Below, piece by piece: positions 49,609 through 60,443 of a stretch of DNA of 64,000 nt. The position numbers and the translations under genes were made by a program. The DNA is from Hyalella azteca (Eukaryota; Arthropoda; Malacostraca; Amphipoda; Hyalellidae): NCBI RefSeq assembly GCF_000764305.2, contig NW_025941413.1, positions 186,001 through 250,000 on the forward strand, written 5' to 3'. The notes below the pieces were generated by a model. The model ran no database searches and was not told where the DNA came from. It saw nothing but the letters and a program-made list of their open reading frames with translations. How positions within the stretch are numbered: the first letter of the stretch is position 1; each line of letters begins with the position of its first letter.

Positions 49609-51101
49609 GTGGAGACTCTCTGCAGTCGCTGGCTGACTGTCTCGATGCACCGACACTTGTTTCACTCTTGTGTTCCAGTTGTTGTCATGCGCATATCTTG
49701 CGATTATTACAATGGATTATTGTCAAAGATATTGCAGAAATCATGGTAATGTGTATTTATTGATTCAATAGTGTTCAAGGCATTAGACAGTGAAAAGCAA
49801 AGCATTGTGTATATATTGATACTATTATGTCGGAGAATCATCTGGTTATGAAAATCGTTGCAAAGTATGCAGTTATATAATTGTGCTCAAGACAGTTAAA
49901 TTTTTGAAGATGAATATATTTGTTGATGCAAGTCCTCAGAACTGATTCAATTGATTTAATATGTCTTTCAACGAAGAAATACTATTTTCAGCGACGGTAT
50001 AAATTAAAATTAACCTCATTAGTTGATGTACTTGTGAAAGACATGTTTAGATATTATTGAACTGACGCGGGGCAAATTCGTCAATTCGTTGCTGCTCCAC
50101 GATATATACATTTGTGAATAATATGCATAAACCGTAGAAACCTACATAAATAATTTCATTTTATTATCGCTTTTGCTGTCTGATGTGTTGACGGCCTTGT
50201 TTAAACATTATGGGATTTGCGAGACATCGCAGGTATAAAATGTTCACAAACGATGAGATCTTGTGCGACTCGCGTAAAGCTTTCTTCGTTGACACATCCG
50301 ATCTGAAAACCATTCAGGATTATTTTATGTCAATCACGAGTTCAGGATCTTCCTCGTGAGTGACATCACGAACCGTTCAAAGGCCAACATTTTCTGATCG
50401 CTTTCTTGAAGAGTTTGAGTACTTCTTTTATTGTCTTGCTGCTAGCGTACATTTATATGGTCTTAGATCGAATTATTACTTAGATGCTCTTGTCGGGAGA
50501 GCAATCATGTATACAAGTTTGAAAACTTGTACCTCAATGTTGTGCTACAAAAACGGACTCACTCGTTTGATTTTTTTCCTTACTTTTCGGTATTATTTAA
50601 CCCGAAATAACCTACTGAGACATAGAGCAGCCTACAACGCTCATATAAGCTTATTTGTCTCGGTTAAATTTTTGTCTAACTGCAATTTCCAGTTTTTGTT
50701 TCAGCTTCAAATTTCACTTTTAATTGTTTGCGTTAAAATCGCCACTAAAAATGTGATTCACATAAGTGCAAATAATCGGGTTAGGATTACTGAAATCAGT
50801 ATTCGTTATTAATGATGTGCACTATTATTATTTAAAAAACACCCAAATGAAAGTTTTGACGAATCTTAATCATTTGATGCCTTTGAATATTGGATGTTGG
50901 AACTGGCGGTTCTTAAAATTGTGATTTAACAGTTACTTGTTAATTATTGTACTCCTGAGGTATTTATAACATATTCTTATAGAATAACTACCCAATTTTC
51001 GTATAAATCTTGCGAGCGATTTTGCGATTTCTCAATAAATCAAGAGTAGACGGAAGCAAATGTGCCTCATCGTCATTATTAAATTTGAGGTTTTGAGCAA
51101 G

Positions 51102-51173
51102 AGTTCTTCATTGAGGGATGTGAACTCATAGTCCTTATAAAAAATGAACTCTTGATAAAGAATTCTTCATTAG
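51102..51173 (+). repeat. Duplicated splice-acceptor segment before exon 4
   Basis: GTTCTTCATTGAGGGATGTG at about 51102 resembles ATTCTTCATTAGGAGATGTG at about 51162, the true acceptor of exon 4, with a 60-bp offset. The upstream copy ends in GAG|G and could act as a decoy acceptor. Confidence 0.6.
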
Positions 51174-51546
51174 GAGATGTGAGGCGAGTTACTCTAGTGA
51201 CCACGACATGACAGAGACGCTCTGTCCCAGCGTATCTTCGATGGTAGAGGCGACGCAGGCGCCCGCGGGTGTCGGGGGCAGCCGGCGCCGAAGAGAAGCA
51301 CGTTTCCGTAGCTTTTCCGTTGTCGATGCCCTAAACAATTTGCGGTCCGCGTCCATCTATTCCTCCGCGAACGGACCAAGAGCCAACGAGATAAAAGTTG
51401 GATCGGAAATGAAAGGTGACACCTACCGGGTGAAGTATGCGCGAAAAACATCCTTGTCATCGACGTTCAAGCTTTCGCTTAGAGAAGACACAATCTCCAG
51501 TGTAAAATCCGAAACCAAACCCTCCATTATATCCAGCATAAATACG
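51174..51546 (+). CDS. Proposed exon 4: cytoplasmic linker before S1
   Basis: A 373-nt open segment with GC-rich, coding-like codons. The acceptor TTCTTCATTAG|G at 51173 gives a first base that completes the codon left by exon 3 (AG|G, Arg). The donor is AATACG|GTGTGT at 51546, phase 0, matching the phase-0 start of the S1 exon at 54974. The product is soluble: MVEATQAPAGVGG, a basic stretch RRRREARFRSFS that fits basophilic kinase sites, then Ser/Lys-rich sequence to SIISSINT. In vertebrate ERG the residues before S1 contain a conserved NVTEKVTQ-like motif, which is not visible here. No domain is recognised. Its place in the channel is inferred from phase and position directly upstream of the S1 exon. 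Confidence 0.6.
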
Positions 51547-52375
51547 GTGTGTGGTCGTTGACATAAAAATTGCCATTAGTAATAAATTATATAACATCAA
51601 ATTATTAACAATCGTTAATTGTTGTGCATAATAGTATATATATTATTTAGTAACGTATGCAGGTTGAGAAGATTATTTTTAATGATGTTCTGAAGCGAAT
51701 GGTGTCAAATTTTATTTGACTATCAACTTTATCGATCGGTTCATTTAAATTTAAAGTCGTGCACATCCTAACTCCATTCCACAAATCACGCAAAGACATT
51801 TCTTTACTTGAAATTATTTGCAATAAATGTGGAACTTATTCATGAACAATTTATTTGTAACGAAACTAAGAAAATATAATTAGGGAATGCAAAACCACGG
51901 TATGCAACATTTCGCTTTTTTAAATTTGTTCTGGGTACTCGCTTTCTGCCAACAAGTCATCAGTTTCAGTAATGTCGACCTAGTCAACGTTTCTCTTTTA
52001 CATTCGAATATTTTTCAAACGTCTTTTACGTCACGGGATAAAGCCGCAAAAAACCGTCAAATTTTTCGTATAAGAATTATTTCATTTGACAATGTGCAGA
52101 AAACTCGTCGATATTTGGTATGTATTAGCTCCTGGAACTGCAGGGTTGAAGATAATGACAACATTCATTCTTTCCTCGGTTTGACTCAGCGGTGATTAAT
52201 TTTGTAAACGCCCTAGACATCGTTAATATTTTAATAATAATAATATATTAATTAAGATTTAACTGTCTTTTCTTGACATGAGTCGAATTGGTTGAATTAC
52301 CTTTTAAATTTCCAGAGCGAATTCTTCTCACCTTACTTTCAAATATCAGTGTGGCCGGTGATCGCATTTCATATC

Positions 52376-53021
52376 CTAGAGGAGCAGCTGTATTTCCCTA
52401 GTGGATAAATTTCATTTCTCTAGTAGAGCATTTTTATTTCACAGGAGAGCAACTTCATTTACTAGATTAGCAGTTGTTATTCTAGGGGGGAGTGGGCAGT
52501 TGCATTTCCTAGTGAAGCAGTTGCATTTCCTAGGGAAGCAGTTGTATTTCCCAGGGAAGCAGTTGTATTTCCCAAGGGAGCAGTTACATTTCCTAGTGAA
52601 GCAGTTGCATTTCCTAGGGGAGCAGTTGTATTTCCCAGGGAAGCAGTTGTATTTCCCAAGGGAACAATTACATTTCCTAGTGAAGCAGTTACATTTCCTA
52701 GTGAAGCAGTTGCATTTCCTAGGGGAGCAGATGTATTTCCCAGGGGAGCAGTTGTATTTCCTAGTGAAGCTGTTGTATTTCCTAGTGAAGCTGTTGCATT
52801 TCCTAGTGAAGCAGTTGTATTTCCTAGTGAAGCAGTTGTATTTCCTAGTGAAGCAGTTGTATTTCCTAGTGAAGCAGTTGAGAAGCAGTTGTATTTCCTA
52901 GTGAAGCTGTTGTATTTCCTAGTGAAGCAGTTGTATTTCCTAGGGGAGCAGTTGCATTTCCTAGGGAAGCAGTTGTATTTCCTAGTGAAGCAGTTGCATT
53001 TCCTAGTGAAGCAGTTGCGTT
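52376..53021. repeat. 21-bp minisatellite, about 28 copies
   Basis: Units built on GCAGTTGTATTTCCTAGTGA plus A, with sub-variants (CCTAGGGGA, CCCAGGGGA, CCCAAGGGA, TGCATTTCC) arranged in a mosaic. Higher-order blocks of about 126 bp recur around 52510-52740. Early units (52376-52480) are degenerate. Because 21 is a multiple of three, long frames stay open on both strands (7-residue repeats QLYFLVK and TASLGNT). These are not supported as genes. Confidence 0.97.
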
Positions 53022-53399
53022 CTCGACTTCGTCGTCGTGTTGCCTGCTTGTCGCCTCCAGGGATTGAGTCGGAATGTCCGCTTCCGGAATTTCGTTGCGT
53101 CTCCTGATGTCCGAGCTCCACAACAGTGGAATAATTTCTCTGTGTAGTTGATTCGAGTGAAGTGCCTGATGAATTGCAAATATCAACGTTATTACAACAA
53201 TGTACTGGAAAGATATTGATATTTTCAGAGTAAAACTCGGTGTTGCTAGCCATCTCTGTTACCTTTTTCACTTATTAGTTGTAATTATATTTGCATTCAA
53301 TTCTCTGTATTCACGTATGTCCAAGGAAACGGGGCCGTGCGCAAATTTCTTAGCGTTACTTTGCATCAGGATTCTTTATCGCATCATTATATAATTCGT

Positions 53400-53515
53400 A
53401 CACAGATATTATACTAAAATAATAAAATATTATAATAATCGTCATAATAAATATATAATCATATATAATCGTCATATAATAATCGTAATAATAAATTATA
53501 AATAGTCTCGGAATA
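53400..53515. repeat. AT-rich simple repeat (ATAATAATCGTCATA)n
   Basis: Irregular copies of AATAATCGTCATATAA and ATATATAATCATAT. Confidence 0.8.
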
Positions 53516-54059
53516 TTTTAATTTTGATCATTATATGAATTAATTATCTATTGGATACTTAGTAATTTCGTATCGTATGAAAAATACCTTCAAAAAATCA
53601 ATTATTTCAAAGCTTTCATAATCAGCTCCATCTCTAATTGTTTGGCTGTTGATCAAACATTTCTTCAGTACCACCTTATTTTATCACATTTTTATCAAAG
53701 CTTTTGCTGAGCGCTGTTAAATAAACATATCAAAACTTTTTTGCTGTACTTAGAGGTGGTACGAGCTTTCGACGGTCTAGATTGCGTTTTGATACCTTTT
53801 TCTTAGCCAACTCTCGACGATTTTTATCTTTCTCAAAAACATCAACCATTACGACCTGAAGAAGAAATCTTGCTTCAGATCCTGGTCGCTTGGGCCTCTG
53901 CCAATTGAGCAAGAAACTGCATCCTGTCCTGCTTTCTTTTTATTGCTACTCCATCGATCTTCTTTTCCTTGCACTGACTCCTCTCTCTTGATAACTAGGG
54001 AATTTTTAAAGTTGCTCTAATTTTTTCTTCAACCTGCATAACATAAAGATAAATAGTAC

Positions 54060-54175
54060 CTACCATCAATTCCATATATATATATTCCATAAATAGGAAT
54101 AAATAACCACTATATATAAAACTAACCACTATATTCCATAAATAGTACCATAACCACTATATTTTATATTGTTTA
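54060..54175. repeat. AT-rich repeat (ACCACTATATTCCATAAATA)n
   Basis: Three or four irregular copies of an ATAACCACTATAT / TTCCATAAATAG unit. Confidence 0.75.
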
Positions 54176-54809
54176 TTATGTTTCAAATTTAATCCGAAAT
54201 CGCATTCCACTTAAATTATGGAGCCGAGCTCCGCGAGAGGGCGTGAATGAGGTTTACTTTTAGCCGTTTGGCTGCTTTAAGCTGTGACTTACTAGTTCTC
54301 AGCAAATGAGTATCTTAGGTTGTAAATTTATCCTAACCTTAATTTGACAAGGTAATTGCCCAGCCAAATCCGATTAACTTTCGATATTTTCTCAGATAGT
54401 AAAATTTGAATCTCCTGAAATCTAATTTCGAGCTTGGCACGTGATAGGCCGTCGACTGTCTGCATGCAATTTTCAAGACGTCTCTCTACAGTCATTTAAT
54501 CCACGCGTGTATCCGTCTGTATGGATCCTGATAGCCACTCATATAAAGTCAATTTTTCCATGTGTACGATTCTCTCAGCCACGGTTTCCTATCCGTAAAC
54601 TCTGAATTCTGGCAACTTTCCAGAACCTGCTAAATTAAATAGACTTCGATGCCTTCTAAGTCGCCCCTTTTACCCGAGAGAAAATTTCTGGCAACTCTTC
54701 TCGCTCCGTACTTCAGCTGCCCCTCTAGAAGTTATTTTCTGCAGGATTTTTTCTCATTAGATCCTGAACAATTAACTTGGAAGATCTGCCTTTCTGCTAG
54801 ATTACTCGG

Positions 54810-54915
54810 TTTTCCAAGTGCTTTTACAATATTTTGGTAGTTGATTAATAAAATCTCGTTACTGCTCGATTTTCCAGTGCATTTTGGTAGGTGATTAATA
54901 AAATCTCACTACTAC
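54810..54915. repeat. 50-bp tandem duplication near the exon 5 acceptor
   Basis: ATTTTGGTAG(T/G)TGATTAATAAAATCTC occurs at 54831 and 54881, each preceded by a TTTTCCA(A)GTGC segment. It ends about 58 bp before the exon 5 acceptor, so it may include the branch-point region (TGATTAATAA). Confidence 0.85.
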
Positions 54916-54973
54916 CCATGCCTGAACCCCTGCTAGACAGTTAATCTGATCATTGGATGCGCTTGCATTTCAG

Positions 54974-55208
54974 GTGCTGTCACTGGGCGCGGATGTCATC
55001 CCAGAGTACAAGCTGCAGTCTCCAGACATCCACAAGTGCACAATCCTGCACTACTCGCCCTTCAAAGCTGTGTGGGACTGGATTATCCTCATCCTCGTCA
55101 TCTATACGGCCATCTTCACGCCCTACGTCGCTGCCTTCCTCTTAAGTGAAATCAAAAGCCCAAACGAACAACCCTTCACCGACCCGCTTTGGGTCATCGA
55201 GTTATTAG
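54974..55208 (+). CDS. sei: ERG-type K+ channel exon: pre-S1 region and S1
   Basis: 78 codons plus one base. The product opens with [15 protein letters not shown], a signature of ERG (KCNH2/6/7, Drosophila seizure) channels just before S1, continues with [14 protein letters not shown], then the S1 helix ([21 protein letters not shown]) and the S1-S2 loop. The Asp in VWDW corresponds to the conserved S1 acidic residue of the ERG voltage sensor. Acceptor TTGCATTTCAG|GTG is phase 0; donor TTATTAG|GTGGGT is phase 1, so the last codon finishes in the next exon. Unusual: Cys replaces the Trp normally found in HKWTILHY (TGC for TGG). The loop after S1 is short and rich in Glu, Asn and Pro. ERG channels carry the delayed/inward-rectifying IKr-type current at the plasma membrane. 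In flies sei loss gives heat-induced seizures. Confidence 0.97.
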
Positions 55209-56201
55209 GTGGGTCATTCCGTCTACACTTTGTACTCGTGTAATCTAAAATGTTACCGTAAAGCTAGGTCTTCGCTTTGATGTTTGAGGTTGTTATGCCT
55301 GTATTAATCACTTTTGTTTACGTTTATTGATTATCATTGGGATTATTATCGCGTAAAGGTTAAATTCACCTAATCTCGTTACAGATCATAATTTCTTCAT
55401 TATTTTCCCGAATACAGTTACTAAGATTTCTTAACTGTATTCTGTGTTTCTCATGTATCAGGTCAAATTATTGGGTTAAAAGGTGAGTGTTGATACGTTC
55501 TTGATGAAACTCCGGGTCCTTGAATAATTTCGCCTTTTGTTCCGCATCAGATTTAATTATAATTTTTTAGTGCATCAATTCTCAATTACATCAGTTCATT
55601 TTCCTATAATTTCAATTTCATTTTGTGGCGACTTATTCCAACTATTTCGAAATATCTACATATATTCTTGGTCCTTAGCTACCGGTTGAAATAAAGCCAC
55701 TGAGTTTTCAACTATTTATAACCATAACATAATTATGCAAGGTCGATAGGCAGCCGTAATATGGCATAAAATAAAAATTATTAAAATGAAATGTGCAATC
55801 AAGATTTGGCATAGATGAGAGTAAAGCGCAGCGCCCATCCATGCTGACCATATTTATAGATCTCGCATGCTATGTGTGAATTTGATGAAAGATGTAATTA
55901 ATTTCAGAGTTTTTTCAACTACATAAAGTGTGCATTTTTAAAAGAATTTTATATAGTTCGTAAATTAATTTGTTGCCTTTTTTAGCGACTGTAAGGATCA
56001 TTCAATTAATTGACGTTGTCATATCGTCTATCGCTCAAAACTTGAATCAAGCTTTGGTTTTCATTTGCAATTACTTTGTTTTATGACCGAACTTCTTGCT
56101 TGCAGATTTTCGACGGTCCGATGCCTTTACGAGTGTCTTATTCAATCAAAGTACAATAAACTGCTAACTAGTTAGCATGGCTTTAGTTTCTTGATTTGTT
56201 T

Positions 56202-56400
56202 TACTTTGTATGAAAATATCGTGTATGAACTTGGTTCACTATTCCTGTTCGCAACAATCTAGTTTCATGGGTTCACAATCTTTTTTCATACTTTGTATAA
56301 AAATATCGTGTATGAACTTGGTTCACTATTCCGGTTCGCAACAATCTAGTTTCATGGGTTCACAATCTTTTTTCAACAACAATCTAGTTTCATGGGTTCC
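56202..56400. repeat. 87-bp tandem repeat, 2.3 copies
   Basis: TACTTTGTATGAAAATATCG starts copies at 56202 and 56289, which are over 95 percent identical. A partial third copy (ACAACAATCTAGTTTCATGG) follows at about 56376. Confidence 0.95.
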
Positions 56401-57253
56401 CTCGATGCTCGTGCGTGCTGCAGTGCCATCATTTTCGTCTAATCATGTGAGCTTTCCGGCTTGGATTTATTGAAGTGCTGCTCCCGATTTTGGGCTGCCA
56501 GACAAGCGGCAGTCTGGCTCCGAACAGTCGCCAGCCACGACTGTTAAACTTTGGTTACAATCCTCTCCTTGCTTCTGCGACTTTATATAAATATCTATCA
56601 AAACTTTTTACATTCTGGAATTAAAAATGAAGCATATCGTTTCAATAAAATTGTATATTGTACGAGGTAAAACGGCAGGGGTCCGCTCTGCCGTTTAACA
56701 AAAATATTCTAACGGTTATCGTTGACAGCTGTGCAGGGTACAGTTAAGGCAAATGATGTGCAGCACACAGTCGTTAGCTAAAACTTGAAAATTTGAATAA
56801 ATAGTCAAATGAATAATAATGAGCCAAATAAATGTTCGCTTCGTTCCGAAAATTATAAATCAGATTGTCGGGATCTCGTGTGATGCCCCAAATTACATAG
56901 TTTTTTAAATTCGGGCATAACCTAATGACATGCATATTTCATCCCATTTATTCGATATCAGTATTGAAGAAAATGTGGCATCAAAATAAATAAGAGTTAA
57001 ATTTTCAGTATGGTAAAAATTTGCAAAATGGAGTAAAGAATTATTCTCAATCTATTACCCAATATTTGTGCATTTGTGATTTACTGAGTATCGTGACATA
57101 CAGTGGGTATCGTAGTCACAGAAGACATATATAGTCACTTGGTTCTCAGCCTAGACATAAATTCTATTTGGTGTGAAGTGTACAATTCTTTATGCTAGAT
57201 AAAGCCTCTGTCATCGCTCTGTATTAACATACATTTTATGTGGTGGTGTGCTG

Positions 57254-57622
57254 TGAACATTATTTCCAGGGTATACATAGCCTTTGGCTTTCCTCCGTAT
57301 TTTTATTGTGGTGTACAGTGGACATCATGTTCATGGTGGATATAGCCTTTGGTATAATTTGCTGTATTAACAAATATGTTGTATGGTAGTGTGCAGTGGA
57401 CATTATTTTCATGGTGCACATAACCTTCGGCATCATCTCCGCATTAATAAATGTTATATTGTGTTGTACAGTGGACATCATGTTCATGGTGGACATAACC
57501 TTCGGCATCATCTCCGCATTAATAAATGTTATATTGTGTTGAACAGTGAACATCATGTTCGTGGTGCACATAACCTTTGGCATCATCTCCGCATTAATAA
57601 ATGTTTATATTGTGTTGTACAG
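57254..57622 (+). repeat. Tandem array of decoy splice acceptors (75-78-bp units)
   Basis: Five units precede the true S2 exon. Each contains TTGTGTTGTACAG-like acceptor sequence followed by a copy of the exon's first bases (TGGACATCATGTTCATGGTG). Exon-like starts lie at 57254 (degenerate, no AG), 57319, 57397, 57472 and 57547, with the real exon at 57623. The intervals are 65, 78, 75, 75 and 76 bp. Each unit also has a branch-point-like CATTAATAAATG. The copy at 57472 matches the exon exactly for its first 26 bases. Between units the exon sequence after GACATA is replaced by CCTTCGGCATCATCTCCGCA. Use of any decoy would lengthen the exon by 76, 151, 226 or 304 nt, all +1 frame. Confidence 0.92.
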
Positions 57623-57801
57623 TGGACATCATGTTCATGGTGGACATAGCCATCAACTTCAGGACGACATACGTCAACCAACAGGACGAGGTTGTGTCAG
57701 ACCCTCTGAAGATCGCTCTGCACTACCTCAGAGGCTGGTTCATCATAGACATGGTGGCGGCCATTCCCTTTGATCTGTTCTTCGTCGCTGATAACGAAAA
57801 G
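57623..57801 (+). CDS. sei: ERG-type K+ channel exon: S2 and S3
   Basis: 179 nt. The first two bases complete a Val codon begun at 55208, giving [20 protein letters not shown], nearly identical to S2 of ERG channels. It continues through the S2-S3 loop to [17 protein letters not shown] (S3). The acidic voltage-sensor residues typical of ERG are present: two Asp in S2 (VDIMFMVD) and two in S3 (IDM and PFD). The exon ends with VADNEK at donor GAAAAG|GTAGGG, phase 0, just before the S3-S4 linker. S4 (LIGLLKTARLLRL in relatives) is not in the window. The 5' end is copied several times in the intron directly upstream, an unusual context for a constitutive exon. Confidence 0.97.
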
Positions 57802-60443
57802 GTAGGGTTTTCCTCTCACAAATTTGTTTTGTGTACAAGATTCCATCTCATTTTCCTCCTGATGGGATAGAGCAAATTTGAATTTCTCTATTTGGTTCTA
57901 TTTAATTTTTCGTGTAACCTTCAATTACTGTGACATGTCGCATCTTGTAAACCAACTTAGGATTATTATTTTTTCTCGCCTCTGCTAGTATTAAACATTT
58001 GATTTGATTTGACTTCCCTAGCATCAATGATGTTAGTTAAGTGAATTATTTACTGGAGAATAGTCAGTACGCAGTGTATTTTTGCACATTCGGCTGCTAC
58101 GTCATCAAAAAAAATTTTTTTATGGTGCAAGTATTCGTTCTGAATGGAATGTACCAGAGCTACGTCACGTCTCTGCTCAGGCTGTAAAAAAGTGTTGCTT
58201 ATTCCACAATTTGACTCATTTCTTTATCTGAGTGCCGAGGATACTTTGACTCCTAGTAATGACTTATCTCAGCGAGTAACAGAGGTCCCCGAACTATTTC
58301 AAGCGTATATTGAACATCTGTTTGAGGTATTCAGTAACTGCATAATGAATTATAGCTGATGAAGAACAATTCAAGATAACGCTTGAGTCAACGTTTCCCT
58401 ATGTCCGTACAAATAAATTCAGAATGTATTTCGTATTCCAGTAAAGAATTTAATAGGGGGGACTAAAGAGTGTCATAAACTGGGGCTTGCTCCGCATGGA
58501 GGAGATTTATAAAATAAACTGAATTTCAGGACGGTTAAGAAAATAATATTCATGCCCGTTGAGATTATTAAAAAACCTTGTAAATCTGCACCTATAATTC
58601 AAGTTCATTTTCGCAGCAAGTCTTGTCGCCATTAAAATATCGATAAACGCATCGATTAAAAACATGGATTAAAATATAGATATCATTTAGTTTTTGCACA
58701 TCATTTGCACTGTAATATTGAACCAAAACTCGCTCCTTCTTGGCAGTGGTTCAAGTTGGCACGGAACAATATAACTTTAAAGCAGAAGTGCACTTACGTA
58801 CGCTTTGAATTCCTTCCGCGCAAATGGCAAACTAATTTCAGATGAATTCGAGCTGCAATATTGGCTATAATTGAAACGATTTCTCTCCATACATTATCTC
58901 AGCGCCTGCTGAAGACGGATTGGCGATTGTGCAATTTGGTGTGCCTAACTCGTCCCTTTTGTTGCGACTCGTCTGAATTTTTTTTTACCATTCCAGGAAT
59001 TCCTGAGATTTACTGCATGCTTCGTTATTTTCCTTGCTATTGAGTTGACGATCAACATAATTTGTGCAAACCAAATTTTTCTTCGTGTCCATATTATATT
59101 TTCGGTATTTAATGGACCTTGTAGGTTCGTTAAATGGTACGCGACTTTGAATTTTGCCAAGCAAAAATGTATTCCAAATAGATTTTTTCTTGTTCAATTT
59201 TTTCATAATCACAAAACTTTGATTTTTTCCTAATGATTTTAGAAAAAAAATCTAAAAACAGTCCAATCGAATTTCATACCACTTTCGTCAATAGAATGCC
59301 TCCAGTATCAATAAAATATTCACCTTTAATGATAATAATTGTGATATCTATTTCCGTACTATTACTAGAAATCTATTTCCAGTAATAGTACGCTTTAGAT
59401 ATTTTTGCTTATCTTTGAACCATATTCCACGTATACTCTTAGTGGCAAACGTTTTAATAAGACTTGTACACTCGTTAGGTTCTTGGTGTTCTCACGCCTG
59501 AATTTCGAATCTTGCCATGCTACAATTGCGTGATATTTTAATCAAATGATGAACTTCATAGATTGAGCAACATAAAAAATATTCAGGTTTTAGGTTCTCG
59601 GGGAAATCTACTAAGAAGATTATTTTCCTTGAAGTTTTTTGAAAAATTAGATTTTGTTGATTAATTAAATTGAGTTTGAATCCTTTTTTCAATTCCAAAT
59701 GTCGATAGCATCAGGCAGACTCCGCTTGAGATTTTGTTTGAGGTTTGATTTTCTTTATGTCATCCCTTATAACTTTGGATTGTGCTACCTGATGTGCAAT
59801 AATATTTTGTTGTGGTGAAGGAAAATTTCCATATGATGAACCTGCACATGTTTCTGATATTGAATAACTTGTTTTCATTATTCCCCTCTCCCCACTGATT
59901 ATAATATTTAATGAAAGACCAACGCTAACATCCTGTGAAATTATCCAATCGAAACTTCTGCAAATATTATTATTGAATATACTAACATTTTATAGCATGT
60001 GTACTATTTATTTTACAAAGGTAAAAACCCTTGCACTGGCAAGCGAGTCGGTACTCTGAGCACCTACAAGCTAAATCCAATACATTTTTCTCATTGACTG
60101 CACACAAATGTGTTGGTTCTGTTGTTAATGCACATAGAAGATTACCCTGGTACACATTTGTTCTAAAAACACTCGATCTGAAAATAGATGGCTCGATATG
60201 TTCGTGTGCAGCAGCTCGAAATACGTGGTATTGCCTTATTTTTAAGAGTAGATTTGTCTCTTATTTTCAATTTATCGTAATTTAGCATGGAAGCTTGTGA
60301 GCTATCCTCCGCTGTATTCGGTGTTGACGCTTTACCATTAATTATTTATCGATTAAACTTATTACACAGTATTCATTCATGGCTGAGCACTCTGTAATTT
60401 CTGTCCTTGCTAAGCCGTATTGTTTCCTTTTCTTCTGTTCCAG
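57802..60443 (+). other. Intron 6 (2.6 kb)
   Basis: Bounded by GTAGGG and, if the microexon is real, TTTTCTTCTGTTCCAG. AT-rich, no gene seen. A near-perfect palindrome lies at 59355-59392. Confidence 0.6.
59355..59392. repeat. 38-bp near-perfect palindrome
   Basis: CGTACTATTACTAGAAATC is followed by TATTTCCAGTAATAGTACG. The halves are reverse complements except for a few central positions. Confidence 0.88.

Larger units (their letters stand above)
33961..51173 (+). other. Proposed intron 3 (about 17 kb)
   Basis: AT-rich, with duplications, MITEs and hairpins listed separately. Unlisted gaps (36610-38550, 43140-43470, 45520-49500, 49610-51100) hold unique sequence and only short chance ORFs. 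Intron status rests on the phase 2/2 match of the flanking exons. Confidence 0.45.
51547..54973 (+). other. Proposed intron 4 (3.4 kb)
   Basis: AT-rich with a large 21-bp minisatellite (52376-53021), AT-rich tracts at 53400-53510 and 54060-54175, and a 50-bp duplication just before the acceptor. No further exon with ERG similarity was found. Confidence 0.6.
55209..57622 (+). other. Intron 5 (2.4 kb)
   Basis: Bounded by GTGGGT and TTGTGTTGTACAG. It holds an 87-bp tandem repeat (56202-56400) and, against its 3' end, the repeated acceptor array (57254-57622). The rest is AT-rich with no gene seen. Confidence 0.95.

Noticed and set aside
52477..53271. 264-codon minus-strand open frame with heptad repeats
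   Set aside because: It is produced by the 21-bp minisatellite, whose unit is a multiple of three. It has no recognisable domain, and similar open frames exist in other frames of the same array.
57260..57586. 108-codon minus-strand open frame
   Set aside because: It is antisense to the 75-bp decoy-acceptor array. Its repeats mirror the sense repeats of the S2 exon start.
58273..58326. 54-nt phase 0/0 interval (RVTEVPELFQAYIEHLFE) between AG and GTATTC in intron 6
   Set aside because: The phase fits the channel, but the acceptor has a poor pyrimidine tract, and an 18-residue insertion in the normally short S3-S4 linker is unlikely.
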